Source: Lachnospiraceae bacterium (GTDB lineage Bacteria > Bacillota > Clostridia > Lachnospirales > Lachnospiraceae). From it: a stretch of DNA of 64,000 bases. The stretch covers positions 80,728-144,727 of the forward strand of contig JAGBHK010000045.1 of NCBI GenBank assembly GCA_017935565.1. The letters run 5' to 3'. A program made the position numbers and the translations under genes. The notes under the pieces were generated by a model, which did not search any database, was not told the DNA's origin, and saw nothing but the letters and a program-made list of their open reading frames with translations. This document shows, one piece after another, positions 1 to 8,328 of the stretch. Within the stretch, counting starts at the first letter, position 1; each line of letters starts with the position of its first letter.

Positions 1-60
1 AAGGATAAAATGAAGGTTTATAAGGATATCGTGGATTGGCTAAAGGATGAGGAAGAGTAA
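1..60 (+). CDS. 3' end of a gene cut by the window start
   Basis: Reading from base 1 gives an open frame ending in TAA at 58-60. The visible tail is about 19 residues and highly charged (ends DWLKDEEE). Too little remains to name a family. The next gene starts 17 bases later on the same strand, so the two may be co-transcribed. Confidence 0.4.
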   Translation, partial: KDKMKVYKDIVDWLKDEEE

Positions 61-77
61 ATTGTGAGGTATATTGG

Positions 78-653
78 ATGACAGAGATACCTAGATATAT
101 TGTTAAAGATTTAAATTTTTTTGATAATTGGAAGATTGAAAAATCAAATGATAGTGATTTTGAATATTTGAATAGGAAAACAAAGGTATTCAATGGAATG
201 GAGATTGATAATAATTTATGCCAATATAAGTGTGTAAATTTAAAAACAGGAATAAGTTATTTTTTATATGATATAAAAGAGATTAATGATGTGAGTTCTG
301 ACAAGAAAAAGATTGCATGGAATTATATTGGAAGACCAGTTTCGGAAGAATATAAAGAGGTAGTGCATTTAATACATTCATTTCATTATATAAATAAATC
401 TGAAGATTATTTAAAAAGAGAGTATTATCCGAATATTTTCATAGGGGATAGAATAGTACATAATGGAATTTGTTTGTGGGACCCCAATACTAGTGGAAGT
501 ACTGCGTGTATTGTAAAAGAAGAATGTAGATTGGAAAAAGATGATTTTAGAATTGCAATGTTGTTGCTTGGTCATTTTTTTCAAAATTATTCTGAGGGAA
601 AGGATTTTAGAGGAGAGTTTCCAGAAGAGTTAAAGAAAATATTTGTGTTATAA
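78..653 (+). CDS. Hypothetical protein, 191 aa
   Basis: A soluble, charged protein without signal peptide or membrane segment. The ATG at 78 follows a GTGAGGT ribosome site at good spacing. I do not recognise the family. It has many aromatic residues and an acidic C-terminal third. Its size and position right behind another gene's 3' end would fit an immunity protein behind a toxin, but nothing in the sequence proves this, and the upstream partner lies outside the window. The following gene starts 69 bases downstream with its own ribosome site. Confidence 0.6.
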   Translation: MTEIPRYIVKDLNFFDNWKIEKSNDSDFEYLNRKTKVFNGMEIDNNLCQYKCVNLKTGISYFLYDIKEINDVSSDKKKIAWNYIGRPVSEEYKEVVHLIHSFHYINKSEDYLKREYYPNIFIGDRIVHNGICLWDPNTSGSTACIVKEECRLEKDDFRIAMLLLGHFFQNYSEGKDFRGEFPEELKKIFVL

Positions 654-722
654 GGTATAAGCATTATAGATTTAGTCCATAATTATCAATATATTGAATA
701 ATATTTGGAATGGAGTATAATT

Positions 723-1151
723 ATGGATGCAAACACAATCGAACTTTTAAAAGAATGCAATAAAGGCAGTAAAATGGCTATTGCAAGTATTGAGCAATTA
801 TTAGAAAAAATACAAAGTACTGATTTCGCAAAATTAGTTAAAGAGTATGACAAAGAGCATAAAGAAATAGAGGCGGAAACAACAAAATTGCTTAAGGAAT
901 GCGGTGAAGAGGAAAGTGAGCCAGGTGTGATGATTAGCACATTTTCTTATCTTTCAACTGAAATTAAAACTATGGTTCATGATGATAAAAAGATTGCTAA
1001 ATTACTTATGGATGGCTGTAATATGGGGATTCAATCTGTTAGTAAATATTTGAATAAGTATACAGAATCCGCAGATGATAGTGTGAAGGTAGCTAGAAAA
1101 TTGATAAAAATAGAACAACACTTTATGGAAAGTGTGAAGGAATATTTGTAA
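723..1151 (+). CDS. Four-helix-bundle protein, DUF2383/ferritin-like
   Basis: A 142-residue, all-helical protein with no signal peptide. The pattern of an opening 'IELLKECNKGSKMAI', then helices rich in Glu/Lys, and a second 'MDGCNMGIQSV' segment resembles the DUF2383 / PA2169-like ferritin-fold bundles, which are widespread stress-associated proteins of unknown chemistry. I start it at ATG 723 because GGAATGGAG lies seven bases upstream; a TTG at 705 in the same frame is possible but has no ribosome site. It stands alone and ends in a strong intrinsic terminator. Family assignment is by pattern only. Confidence 0.6.
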   Translation: MDANTIELLKECNKGSKMAIASIEQLLEKIQSTDFAKLVKEYDKEHKEIEAETTKLLKECGEEESEPGVMISTFSYLSTEIKTMVHDDKKIAKLLMDGCNMGIQSVSKYLNKYTESADDSVKVARKLIKIEQHFMESVKEYL

Positions 1152-1158
1152 TAAATAG

Positions 1159-1207
1159 AAGCAAGAACTATTTAAAAATTCTTTTAAATAGTTCTTGCTT
1201 TTTTTGT
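1159..1207 (+). terminator. Intrinsic terminator after the four-helix-bundle gene
   Basis: A perfect inverted repeat (AAGCAAGAACTATTTAAAA and its complement, four-base loop ATTC) is followed directly by a run of T residues. It separates the bundle-protein gene from the ArsR-type operon that follows. Confidence 0.85.
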
Positions 1208-1260
1208 ATATCAATGTTAATATCTATTTAAAAGAAATTTTAAATAGGTTGGTGAATATA

Positions 1261-1587
1261 ATGGCAATATGTGATACATTGAAAGCATTTTCAGATCCAG
1301 TGCGACAGAAAATTATGGTATTACTAAAAGATGGTAAAATGACGGCTGGTGAACTTGCAAAAGAATTAAATATAACCCCTGCAGCATTGTCATATCATTT
1401 GAAGATGTTGAAAAAAGCAGATTTACTTATGGAATATAAAGAGAAGAATTATATTTGGTACGAAATAAATACAACATTGTTTGATGAATTAATATTATGG
1501 CTTAAGCAGTTTGGAGGGAAGAGTGATGAAAAAAATACTGTGGACGGTAACCTTCATTCCGTTGATGATAACACTGTTTCTGGTTAG
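1261..1587 (+). CDS. ArsR-family repressor, SdpR-like
   Basis: A small winged-helix regulator of 108 residues. The first 80 show the ArsR fold: 'LKAFSDPVRQKIMVLLKDGKMTAGELAKELNITPAALSYHLKMLKKADLL', the recognition helix being around residues 38-52. There is no metal-binding Cys pair typical of ArsR/SmtB sensors. ATG 1261 matches family starts; the frame is open upstream to 1195 but lacks a convincing start there. Its end overlaps the next gene by 62 bases. In Bacillus subtilis an ArsR-type repressor (SdpR) is co-transcribed with SdpI and represses its own operon; the same gene pair here suggests autoregulation. The C-terminal 30 residues lie in the overlap and may be dispensable. Confidence 0.85.
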   Translation: MAICDTLKAFSDPVRQKIMVLLKDGKMTAGELAKELNITPAALSYHLKMLKKADLLMEYKEKNYIWYEINTTLFDELILWLKQFGGKSDEKNTVDGNLHSVDDNTVSG

Positions 1588-2206
1588 GTACTTGCCTGAT
1601 AAAATACCTGGACATTATGATGCTATGGGAAATATTGATAGATGGGGCTCTAAATATGAGATATTGATTATGCCTATAGTAATAATTTTTATGACAGCAT
1701 TTTGGCATATTTTAATATGGAAATTTGAAAATTCAATAAAAAAATCGAGCGATGATAAAATAATAAAAGGGTTGAAATCTAATATTAAAGTGCTATATAT
1801 TGCTGCTTATCTTATGCTACTACAGTTTTTCGCAATACATATGTTTTTTGTATATTCAGCGTTTGAATCAACGGACGAAACAAAGGTAATGGTTGTAGAT
1901 ATAAATTATGTCATGAACATTATGATTGGAATTGTATTAGTTATTTTTGGAAATTATTTACCAAAGACTAGGAGAAATTCATTGGTGGGATTTAGAACAT
2001 ATATAACTATGAAAAGTGAACAAAACTGGAAGAAATGTAATAAATTCGCAGGTATAGTAATGATGATAGCAGGTATTGTTATTATATTTTTATCTTTAAT
2101 TTTTGGAGAAAAAATGTCTACGATTCTTATGATATTAGTAATATTATTGGCGCTAACAGTTTCATTATTATATGCATCAAAATGTGATGAAGGAGAGAAG
2201 GAATGA
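1526..2206 (+). CDS. SdpI-family membrane protein (DUF1648 + SdpI domain)
   Basis: A 226-residue integral membrane protein with about six membrane segments. The N-terminal part carries the DUF1648 signature 'PDKIPGHYDAMGNIDRWGSK' (residues about 25-45), and the C-terminal half has the SdpI signature 'GNYLPKTRRNSLVGFRT' followed by two helices. In B. subtilis SdpI gives immunity to the SdpC toxin and sequesters the SdpR repressor at the membrane when toxin is present. ATG 1526 has GGAGGGA upstream and overlaps the ArsR-type gene, which fits translational coupling. No SdpC-like toxin is seen in the window, so the cognate signal is unknown. Confidence 0.85.
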   Translation: MKKILWTVTFIPLMITLFLVRYLPDKIPGHYDAMGNIDRWGSKYEILIMPIVIIFMTAFWHILIWKFENSIKKSSDDKIIKGLKSNIKVLYIAAYLMLLQFFAIHMFFVYSAFESTDETKVMVVDINYVMNIMIGIVLVIFGNYLPKTRRNSLVGFRTYITMKSEQNWKKCNKFAGIVMMIAGIVIIFLSLIFGEKMSTILMILVILLALTVSLLYASKCDEGEKE

Positions 2207-2565
2207 AGACGGATACATTAAAAATGATTAGAGATATAGTGGTTATTATAGGAACTATTATTTATTTAGTTTTGTGGTGTGGATTACCGAAAGTTGTGGG
2301 GATTCATTTTGGAGCATCGTGTGTAGCTGATTCATATGGAAACAAAATGATTTTTTTACCAATGATATTATTGCCATTGTTGTCCTATTTGCCTATGAGT
2401 GATACGGTTGATATTGAGATACATGCGCCCGGATATGAGGAATTGTCAAAAGAATTTATGGAAGATGAAAAAAAGAAAGGTGCTATAAGGCAATTAGTTA
2501 TAGGATGTCTTCTTGTCGGTGTTGATATATTTCTTTTGATTTTAGCTATGAGTAGTGTGAAATGA
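2203..2565 (+). CDS. DUF1648-like small membrane protein
   Basis: A 120-residue membrane protein starting with the ATGA overlap of the SdpI-like stop codon, so surely in the same operon. It has a DUF1648-like stretch ('IHFGASCVADSYGNKMIFLPMILLPLLSYL', residues about 36-65, read in parts) and a C-terminal membrane helix, but no SdpI core domain. It is probably an accessory or half-size relative of its neighbour. Function not known; the link to the SdpR/SdpI-like pair rests on coupling and on the shared domain. Confidence 0.7.
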   Translation: MKTDTLKMIRDIVVIIGTIIYLVLWCGLPKVVGIHFGASCVADSYGNKMIFLPMILLPLLSYLPMSDTVDIEIHAPGYEELSKEFMEDEKKKGAIRQLVIGCLLVGVDIFLLILAMSSVK

Positions 2566-2623
2566 TTGTGATATGTGGGGAATCAGTATGGTGGGGGGAG
2601 AAATATAGGAAAAGTGAGAAAGT

Positions 2624-3066
2624 TACCCTACTACGAGAGTTTAGCAGGGCGAGAAGATAAGAAAAACAAGAAATTCACCCCACCAGAGGGAGTTAGCGGG
2701 GTGAAAAAGTGAGAAACTATGTGAAACTCACCCCGCCAGAGGCAGTTAGCGGGGCGAGAAAGTGAGAAATAAGCCAAACTCACCCCGCTACAAGAGATTA
2801 GCGGGGTGAGAAATGAGAAACAGTGAGAAATTCACCCCGCAAGAGAGAGTTAGTGGGGTGAAAAGTGAGAAGCAGCGAGAAAGTCACCCCACCAGAGGCA
2901 GTTAGCGGGGTGAGAAAATGAGAAATAAGTCAAGTTCACCCTGCGAGAAGGTGCAGGCGGGGCAAGAAAGTGAGAAATAAGCCAAACTCACCCCGCTACA
3001 AGGGCTTATCGGGGCGAAAAGTAAGAAACAGCGGGAAACTCACCCCGCAAAAACAGGCAGGGTGGT
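2624..3066. repeat. Array 1 of 52-bp hairpin repeats (about 9 units)
   Basis: Imperfect units start at about 2624, 2676, 2729, 2781, 2833, 2885, 2937, 2989 and 3041: a period of 52 bases with one 53. Each unit has CACCCCGC, a loop of about 12-14, then GCGGGGTG, followed by an A-rich linker of the AGAAAGTGAGAAATAAGCC type. The stem is conserved better than the loop. GC content is far above the surroundings. No open frame or gene occupies 2566-3320. A related array lies at 61325-61650. Confidence 0.9.
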
Positions 3067-3114
3067 TGATTTTATTATTTTCAAATATTTCTTAATTAGG
3101 CTCGCTTCATTTTC

Positions 3115-3143
3115 TTTACTAATCCTCTTTATTGTGGTAAAAT
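3115..3143 (+). promoter_or_regulatory. Probable promoter of the Met/Gln/Pro-repeat protein gene
   Basis: TTTACT (3115-3120), 17-base spacer, TAAAAT (3138-3143). The transcript would begin near 3150 and carry a leader of about 170 bases with several hairpins. An almost identical promoter (TTTACT-17-TAAAAT) precedes the diguanylate cyclase gene at 38631. Confidence 0.5.
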
Positions 3144-3157
3144 AATAGATATTATTT

Positions 3158-3317
3158 TTCGGAATGGAGATTAGTGTGAAAAATCACACTGATGTGCTGA
3201 TTTTTCGCACGACTTTTTGTGTAGAAGCGACACAAAAAGCCCTGATGCGACAACAGAAATCACATATGCGAGTTTCTGTTGCGCGATTCCTTACGCTACG
3301 CTTCGGAATGGAGATTA
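3158..3317 (+). repeat. Duplicated ribosome-site motif enclosing three hairpins
   Basis: TTCGGAATGGAGATTA occurs at 3158-3173 and again at 3302-3317, just before the start codon at 3321. The 128 bases between hold three inverted repeats: GAAAAATCA/TGATTTTTC, CTTTTTGTGT/ACACAAAAAG and CAACAGAAA/TTTCTGTTG. A further ATTCC...GGAAT pairing could cover the functional ribosome site. This looks like a small insertion that duplicated its target, or a folded 5' leader. Confidence 0.6.
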
Positions 3318-3320
3318 AAA

Positions 3321-5675
3321 ATGGACAATCAGAATAATTTATTTAATACACCACAGAATGGTGTTCAGCCAACAATGGAACAACCAGTACAGCCTGCTAT
3401 GGAGCAGCCAGCGCAGCAACCTATGATGCAAGGCCAGCCTATGATGCAAGGTCAGCCTATGATGCAAGGACAGCCTATGATGCAGGGACAACCTATGATG
3501 CAGGGCCAGCCTATGATGCAGGGTCAGCCTATGATGCAAGGTCAACCTATGATGGGACAGCCTATGGCACCACAGTATACTGAAGAACAGTTAAAGAGAA
3601 TGTACAAAGGTGTTGAATTCCGTTCAGAGGAAGAGAAGGACCAGATTATTGAGATGGAAAAGGCTGCTGAAGAATATTGCAATGACCTTTCAAATAAGAC
3701 ATATAAAGAATTGTTTGAGAAGAATCAGGAATGGAGTAAGTTGCCATCACAGATTTTTATGCCATTTACAATAAAGCTTATGTCTGAAATTGGCGGTAAA
3801 GAAGCAGCTGAAATTGAAGCGTATAAAGCTAAAATTGCAAATATTTCATTGGAAGAAGTAGAACCAATTCGAGTAGAAATTACTGAACAGCATTATTCAG
3901 ATGCTGCATTATCTAATGTATTTGCGGTATTGTATGAGAGAAAGAGAACTTGTCAGGTAAATGTATTAGAACAGGAATTTGTTGGATATACATCATTATC
4001 AAGAACAGATTTGCAGCAACTTAGAGAAAAAGTTAATGCTTTAAATTTTGAGGCTGATATTGTAAGTGCATACATAAATAAAATTAATATTCAGTATGAT
4101 GTTGTTGAACAGAATGAGTTGCAGAATATGTGTGCAAATGTTGACAACATGCAGATGAATGAACTTGAAGGCATTATGAGAATGATTGTTAATGGAGGCT
4201 ATCAGGAGAAATTTACTGCGCCTTATATTACAATGATTAATAATAGAATCGAAGTACTTCAGTATCAGGAATTAGAGAACTTAACAGCAGGCAAGGAGAA
4301 TATGGATAAGGCAGCTCTTATGGCGTTGTATCAGCAGTTAGAACAAGGCGGATATAATCAAAAATTTGTTAAGAGATTCCTTGTGGATGTTCGTATGCTC
4401 ATTGAAAATAGAAAGTATAATGAAATTGCAGCAGTGACAGCAAACGTTGGTGTTAGTGATGCGGCAACTGTCGAAGCAGTTTCACAGTCGGTTGAACAAA
4501 GCGGATGTAGTTCAACAATTCTTTGTGTGCCAAGACAGAAAATTGCAGAGAAAAAGTTTGAATTTGAAATGAATGAGCTTATTGATACATGCAATAATTT
4601 TGATATGCTTACAAATGAACAGGCAGATAGTCTTATTATGACTGTAAGAGAAAAGAATGTTTCTGATATGAGTAAGAGCATTTATTTAGATAAGATTGCG
4701 CAGAGAAAGTACAATATTGCCCTTTCAGAGGTTAATAAACTTAGTGCATTTTTCGTGCAGACAGCAAACAAATATGGTATCGGTGGCGATGGAATTTTAG
4801 TCGCTTCTAAGTCTGATGCATTTATGAATGCATATAGAAGTTTGAAGGCGGCATATCCAAATAGTGGAGAATATGATGTTCCAGCATTTATTATGTCTTC
4901 GCCAATTAATCTTTCTGTATCATATAGATTTGTTTATTTGAATGCAGGTAATAAGCAGGCGCTTGTAGATGTGAACAATATTAATGGATTTAGAACAGTT
5001 AAGAAATTGTTTGCAGAATCATTAGTTCTTGAACTTAGAGATGGTACAACAATTCCTGTATCAGGAAGTGTTAATAAGCAGATTCTTCCTGTATTTACAC
5101 AGATGCTTAATGAATTTATTGTAAATGTAAATAATAAAGTTTATATTGACTCATTTGGGGCACCAGTATTTAATGTTGAACCATTGGATAAGTCTGTATA
5201 TGATTGTAGCCAGAGAACATATCAGTTAACAACTGACACAATAAAAGCTTTAACAATAAATGATATGTGTGCGAATCCATTGATGGGTGAGATGGCTAAG
5301 GCAATGCATTTTGAAGCAAATAAGGATTGGGAACAGTATCAAATGAAAGTTAAGACAAACTATCCTGTTCAGGCTGATGAGAAATTGTTATTTGTTTATG
5401 ACAAGACATTGTTAAATTCTGCAAAAGAAGGCTTTGCAGTTGGTGAAAATGCTATTTATGTAAAGAAGGGTAGCAATCCTGTTTATGCGATAGCTATGAA
5501 GGACGTGTTTGCTGTTAAATGTGACCCTTCTGGCAGAATGTTTATTGAAACAACAGGTCTTGATATAGTGGCTCTTGATATGGTAACTGCTAGCCCTAAT
5601 GCGGTAATGTATATGGCATCAAAACTTGATGAATATGTAAATGCAATGCAGTTATTTGGAACTTTATATGCATAA
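3321..5675 (+). CDS. Large protein with Met/Gln/Pro repeats and PH-like C-terminal domains
   Basis: A 784-residue protein without signal peptide or membrane helix. Residues about 1-90 are low-complexity, dominated by seven perfect PMMQGQ hexapeptides. The middle (about 95-480) is helical and repetitive in design, with 'Q..EL..L.....MD...L' elements. Two C-terminal stretches (about 495-620 and 680-780) have the strand pattern of PH-like domains, the second beginning 'EKLLFVYDKTLLNSAKEGFAV'. I know no function for it. ATG 3321 is chosen for its GGAATGGAG site; the in-frame start at 3279 lies inside the structured leader. It overlaps maf by eight bases. Confidence 0.75.
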   Translation: MDNQNNLFNTPQNGVQPTMEQPVQPAMEQPAQQPMMQGQPMMQGQPMMQGQPMMQGQPMMQGQPMMQGQPMMQGQPMMGQPMAPQYTEEQLKRMYKGVEFRSEEEKDQIIEMEKAAEEYCNDLSNKTYKELFEKNQEWSKLPSQIFMPFTIKLMSEIGGKEAAEIEAYKAKIANISLEEVEPIRVEITEQHYSDAALSNVFAVLYERKRTCQVNVLEQEFVGYTSLSRTDLQQLREKVNALNFEADIVSAYINKINIQYDVVEQNELQNMCANVDNMQMNELEGIMRMIVNGGYQEKFTAPYITMINNRIEVLQYQELENLTAGKENMDKAALMALYQQLEQGGYNQKFVKRFLVDVRMLIENRKYNEIAAVTANVGVSDAATVEAVSQSVEQSGCSSTILCVPRQKIAEKKFEFEMNELIDTCNNFDMLTNEQADSLIMTVREKNVSDMSKSIYLDKIAQRKYNIALSEVNKLSAFFVQTANKYGIGGDGILVASKSDAFMNAYRSLKAAYPNSGEYDVPAFIMSSPINLSVSYRFVYLNAGNKQALVDVNNINGFRTVKKLFAESLVLELRDGTTIPVSGSVNKQILPVFTQMLNEFIVNVNNKVYIDSFGAPVFNVEPLDKSVYDCSQRTYQLTTDTIKALTINDMCANPLMGEMAKAMHFEANKDWEQYQMKVKTNYPVQADEKLLFVYDKTLLNSAKEGFAVGENAIYVKKGSNPVYAIAMKDVFAVKCDPSGRMFIETTGLDIVALDMVTASPNAVMYMASKLDEYVNAMQLFGTLYA
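3421..3546 (+). repeat. Seven in-frame 18-bp tandem repeats
   Basis: Seven copies of an 18-base unit (CTATGATGCAAGGTCAGC with third-position variation) encode the hexapeptide PMMQGQ. The near-identity at DNA level makes copy-number change by slippage likely. Variation is mainly at codon third positions, which shows selection for the peptide. Confidence 0.9.
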
Positions 5676-6249
5676 GGTTATATTGGCATCAAAATCACCT
5701 AGAAGAAGTGAACTTCTTAAACAGATAGGGATTGATTTTGAGGTGATGGTTAGCGATAAAGAAGAGGTTATCACAAGTAACATTCCAGGCGAAGTTGTAA
5801 AGGAATTATCTTATCAAAAGGCAATGGATGTAAAGGAAAATTATTGTAAAAATAATGCTTGCGATTGCATTATAATTGGAGCGGACACAGTTGTTGCTAT
5901 AGAAGATAAAATTCTAGGTAAGCCTGTTGATGAGAATGATGCTGTAAATACATTGGTGTCATTATCAAATAAGGCGCATGATGTTTACACAGGTGTTACG
6001 ATTGTTGTGAAAACAAACGATTCAGAGAGTGTTGATACATTTTATGTAAAAACTAAAGTTTATATGTATGATAATTCAAAAGAGGAATTAGAAGCATATG
6101 TTAAAAGCGGCGAGCCGATGGATAAAGCAGGCAGCTACGGCATCCAGGGCTTAGGAGCTAAACTGGTAGAAAAGATAGATGGCGACTATAACAATGTTGT
6201 AGGATTGCCTGTATCTGAGATTTATCAAAGAATTAAACAATACTTATAA
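5668..6249 (+). CDS. maf: Maf nucleoside triphosphate pyrophosphatase
   Basis: A 193-residue Maf/HAM1-fold protein. It shows the nucleotide-binding start 'ILASKSPRRSELL', the catalytic-region motif 'GADTVV' and the conserved 'DKAGSYGIQG' near the C-terminus. Maf proteins hydrolyse dTTP/UTP and modified nucleotides to monophosphates and are linked to septum regulation in Bacillus. ATG 5668 fits the family start (MHKVILASKSPRR); it overlaps the preceding stop codon as ATGCATAA, so translation is probably coupled. Length is normal for the family. A terminator follows. Confidence 0.95.
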   Translation: MHKVILASKSPRRSELLKQIGIDFEVMVSDKEEVITSNIPGEVVKELSYQKAMDVKENYCKNNACDCIIIGADTVVAIEDKILGKPVDENDAVNTLVSLSNKAHDVYTGVTIVVKTNDSESVDTFYVKTKVYMYDNSKEELEAYVKSGEPMDKAGSYGIQGLGAKLVEKIDGDYNNVVGLPVSEIYQRIKQYL

Positions 6250-6263
6250 GTTAAAACTAACAT

Positions 6264-6300
6264 AAAACGCTGTAAGTTGTGTGCTTACAGCGTTTTTGGT
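6264..6300. terminator. Bidirectional terminator between maf and the AraC-type gene
   Basis: AAAACGCTGTAAG, loop TTGTG, CTTACAGCGTTTT, with A and T runs on the two sides. It lies between two converging genes and can serve both. Confidence 0.85.
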
Positions 6301-6304
6301 GTTT

Positions 6305-7108
6305 TTATATGGTGCTTTTTCTATATTGGTTAGGAGTTTTACCAATAACTTCTTTAAACTGACGAGTAAAATGTTCTTGATTTTCATAACCACATTTAGC
6401 GGCTACATCAGCAATAGAATCGGAAGCACTGTTTAACTGATAACAAGCGTATTCTATTCTTGCTTTAATAATATCCTGCATAACTGGCACATCAAAAAGT
6501 TGTTTGTAAATGTGCTGGAAATAAGATGTACTGATATTTAATGATTTGGCCAACTCGTTTACGTTCTTTTTGGGGTCAAAAGAACCAAAGTTGTATATTG
6601 AATTACGAATATCAGTAAAACTTTCACGATATCTATTTAACTTGTCTGGAAGATTTTTCTCTGTATAAAGTACATCGTTAAATTTATACAATAAGGTTTT
6701 TAACTTCATTTCCAAGATGTCTTCATGAAAGTTGCCACTTTGACGAAATTCTAATGAAATATCCTTGATGTAGGCAGAAATTTCCTGACTACCCTGAACA
6801 TACATTAATGTATTCAAAGGGATATTTAGTTTGTTTAAAAGAGCATACAATGGGCTATCATCGTCTTCATCTTTGAAATGAATAAAATCATTGATATAAG
6901 GACCTATATCACTTTTGTAATACTGAGGAACCTCCTTGTCATATAGAATAAAGGCAGGTTCATTTACAAATACTAATTCGCCTTTTGATAATACCTCAAC
7001 TGGGGTCTTGAAACACAAAAAAAGGAGTGATTTTGTTCCATTTGGACGGTCTACCTTTATTCCGTGCTCATGTGTATAATTATGACCAATAGTTCTAATT
7101 TTTAGCAA
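6305..7108 (-). CDS. AraC-family transcriptional regulator
   Basis: A 267-residue regulator. The C-terminal 100 residues form the AraC double helix-turn-helix: first HTH 'VNELAKSLNISTSYFQHIYKQLF', second 'SIADVAAKCGYENQEHFTRQFKEVIGKTPNQYR'. The N-terminal 160 residues look like a cupin-type effector domain with many beta-prone stretches. No ATG is available near the expected start; TTG at 7108 with GGAAGGA upstream is the best choice. It is transcribed away from the HAD gene, with a shared AT-rich region of about 150 bases. Such regulators in this group usually control sugar-use genes; the target here is unknown. Confidence 0.9.
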   Translation of the reverse strand: MLKIRTIGHNYTHEHGIKVDRPNGTKSLLFLCFKTPVEVLSKGELVFVNEPAFILYDKEVPQYYKSDIGPYINDFIHFKDEDDDSPLYALLNKLNIPLNTLMYVQGSQEISAYIKDISLEFRQSGNFHEDILEMKLKTLLYKFNDVLYTEKNLPDKLNRYRESFTDIRNSIYNFGSFDPKKNVNELAKSLNISTSYFQHIYKQLFDVPVMQDIIKARIEYACYQLNSASDSIADVAAKCGYENQEHFTRQFKEVIGKTPNQYRKSTI

Positions 7109-7261
7109 TTACGCGCACATCCTTCCGATCTGTAATAGTCATATGAATATCAATATTTTAGCATATACATAAGAAAAAATAAATTATTTTTGATAATTAG
7201 TTGATTTTTTTTCATTAATATCATAATATCTATGTATAAAATACGAGGAGCGATGCAAAAG

Positions 7262-8053
7262 ATGGTTAAATTAATTGCGAGTGATATTGATGGCACTTTA
7301 TTAACGGGTGAAATTAGAGAAATCTCTGAAAAAACTATTCAATTAATTGAAAAACTTAATAAAGAGGGAATAGTCTTTGTTGCAGCAAGTGGTCGTACCT
7401 ATTCGAATTTGAAAAGATTATTTGCTCCGGTATGTGATGATATTATGTATATTTGTGAAAATGGAGCGCTTGTTAAATATAAGAATGAAACTTTGTTTAA
7501 GGCTGTATTTGAAGCAGATGTTGCTAGTGATATCATTGATGGGATTTTAAAAAAAGATAATTGTGAGGTTTTGATTTCAGGCGAAAATACGTCATATCTT
7601 ATTCCGAAGGAAGACTCATTTGTAGACCATATGAAAAATTTTGTTAAGAACGATGTGACGGTTGTTTCAAAATTTGAAGATATCAAAGAACCAATATTAA
7701 AGATATCAGTGTACAATAAGTTCGGTGTTGATGATGTTTGTGACTATTTTGATAGCAAATGGAATGCTGTGGCGCAGTGTACGGTTTCAGGAAAATGTTG
7801 GCAGGATTTTGTTCCGCCAAATGTGGACAAGGGTAGTGCTTTAGAATTGATTCAAAAAAAATATTGTATCGAATCAGATGTTACTATGTGTTTTGGAGAT
7901 AATTATAATGACCTTACTATGTTTGAAAAGGCGCATTTTAGTTATGCAATGTCTACTGCTAAATCAGAGATTCGTGCAAGGGCTAGATATGTTACTATGA
8001 GTGTGGAATCTATATTGTCAGATGTTGAAAAGATGATTAATTTTAATTTATAG
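7262..8053 (+). CDS. Cof-type HAD-superfamily phosphatase
   Basis: A 263-residue Cof/IIB-type HAD hydrolase. It has motif I 'ASDIDGTLL' at the N-terminus, motif II 'AASGR', a cap domain in the middle, then a conserved Lys ('VDKGSAL') and motif III-IV 'CFGDNYNDLTMFE'. These enzymes dephosphorylate sugar phosphates, nucleotides or cofactors; the substrate cannot be told from sequence. ATG 7262 puts motif I at the usual place and has GAGGAG upstream; starts at 7253 and 7232 are in frame but fit the ribosome site less well. It begins a run of three genes with a short acidic protein and a lipoprotein. Confidence 0.9.
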   Translation: MVKLIASDIDGTLLTGEIREISEKTIQLIEKLNKEGIVFVAASGRTYSNLKRLFAPVCDDIMYICENGALVKYKNETLFKAVFEADVASDIIDGILKKDNCEVLISGENTSYLIPKEDSFVDHMKNFVKNDVTVVSKFEDIKEPILKISVYNKFGVDDVCDYFDSKWNAVAQCTVSGKCWQDFVPPNVDKGSALELIQKKYCIESDVTMCFGDNYNDLTMFEKAHFSYAMSTAKSEIRARARYVTMSVESILSDVEKMINFNL

Positions 8054-8068
8054 AATGGAGAAATTATT

Positions 8069-8326
8069 ATGATAAATGAAAAATATGCAAAAACTTTTTT
8101 GGATAATCAGGATAAATTGTTTGATGAACCAGTGGCAGAAACTATTGATGAAGCGATTGAGTTTTTAGAAGATGTGATGGCTATTGTAGTTGATAATGTA
8201 GATGAACTTCGCGATTATTTTGAAGGTTGTGGCGTTGATACAGAAGATATGTCGGATGATGAATTGTTGGATTCTTTAGAAGTATTTAAAATGGACGATG
8301 GAAAACTCCTTATTGTGGAAGGTTAA
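8069..8326 (+). CDS. Small acidic conserved-looking protein, 85 aa
   Basis: An 85-residue, strongly acidic protein (many Asp and Glu, few basic residues), predicted helical, no membrane segment. It has a good ribosome site (GAATGGAG, eight bases before ATG). It sits 15 bases after the HAD gene and two bases before the next lipoprotein gene, so it is almost certainly one transcript with them. I do not recognise a characterised family. The 'DDGKLLIVEG' ending is a distinctive handle for a search. Confidence 0.7.
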   Translation: MINEKYAKTFLDNQDKLFDEPVAETIDEAIEFLEDVMAIVVDNVDELRDYFEGCGVDTEDMSDDELLDSLEVFKMDDGKLLIVEG

Positions 8327-8328
8327 TT

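Noticed and set aside
2624-3066. CRISPR array
   Set aside because: Regular spacing, but the 'spacers' are only 12-14 bases and are the hairpin loops; repeats are degenerate and no cas gene is near.
3339-3545. Minus-strand frame rich in HHRL repeats
   Set aside because: Antisense reading of the 18-bp coding repeats of the gene at 3321.
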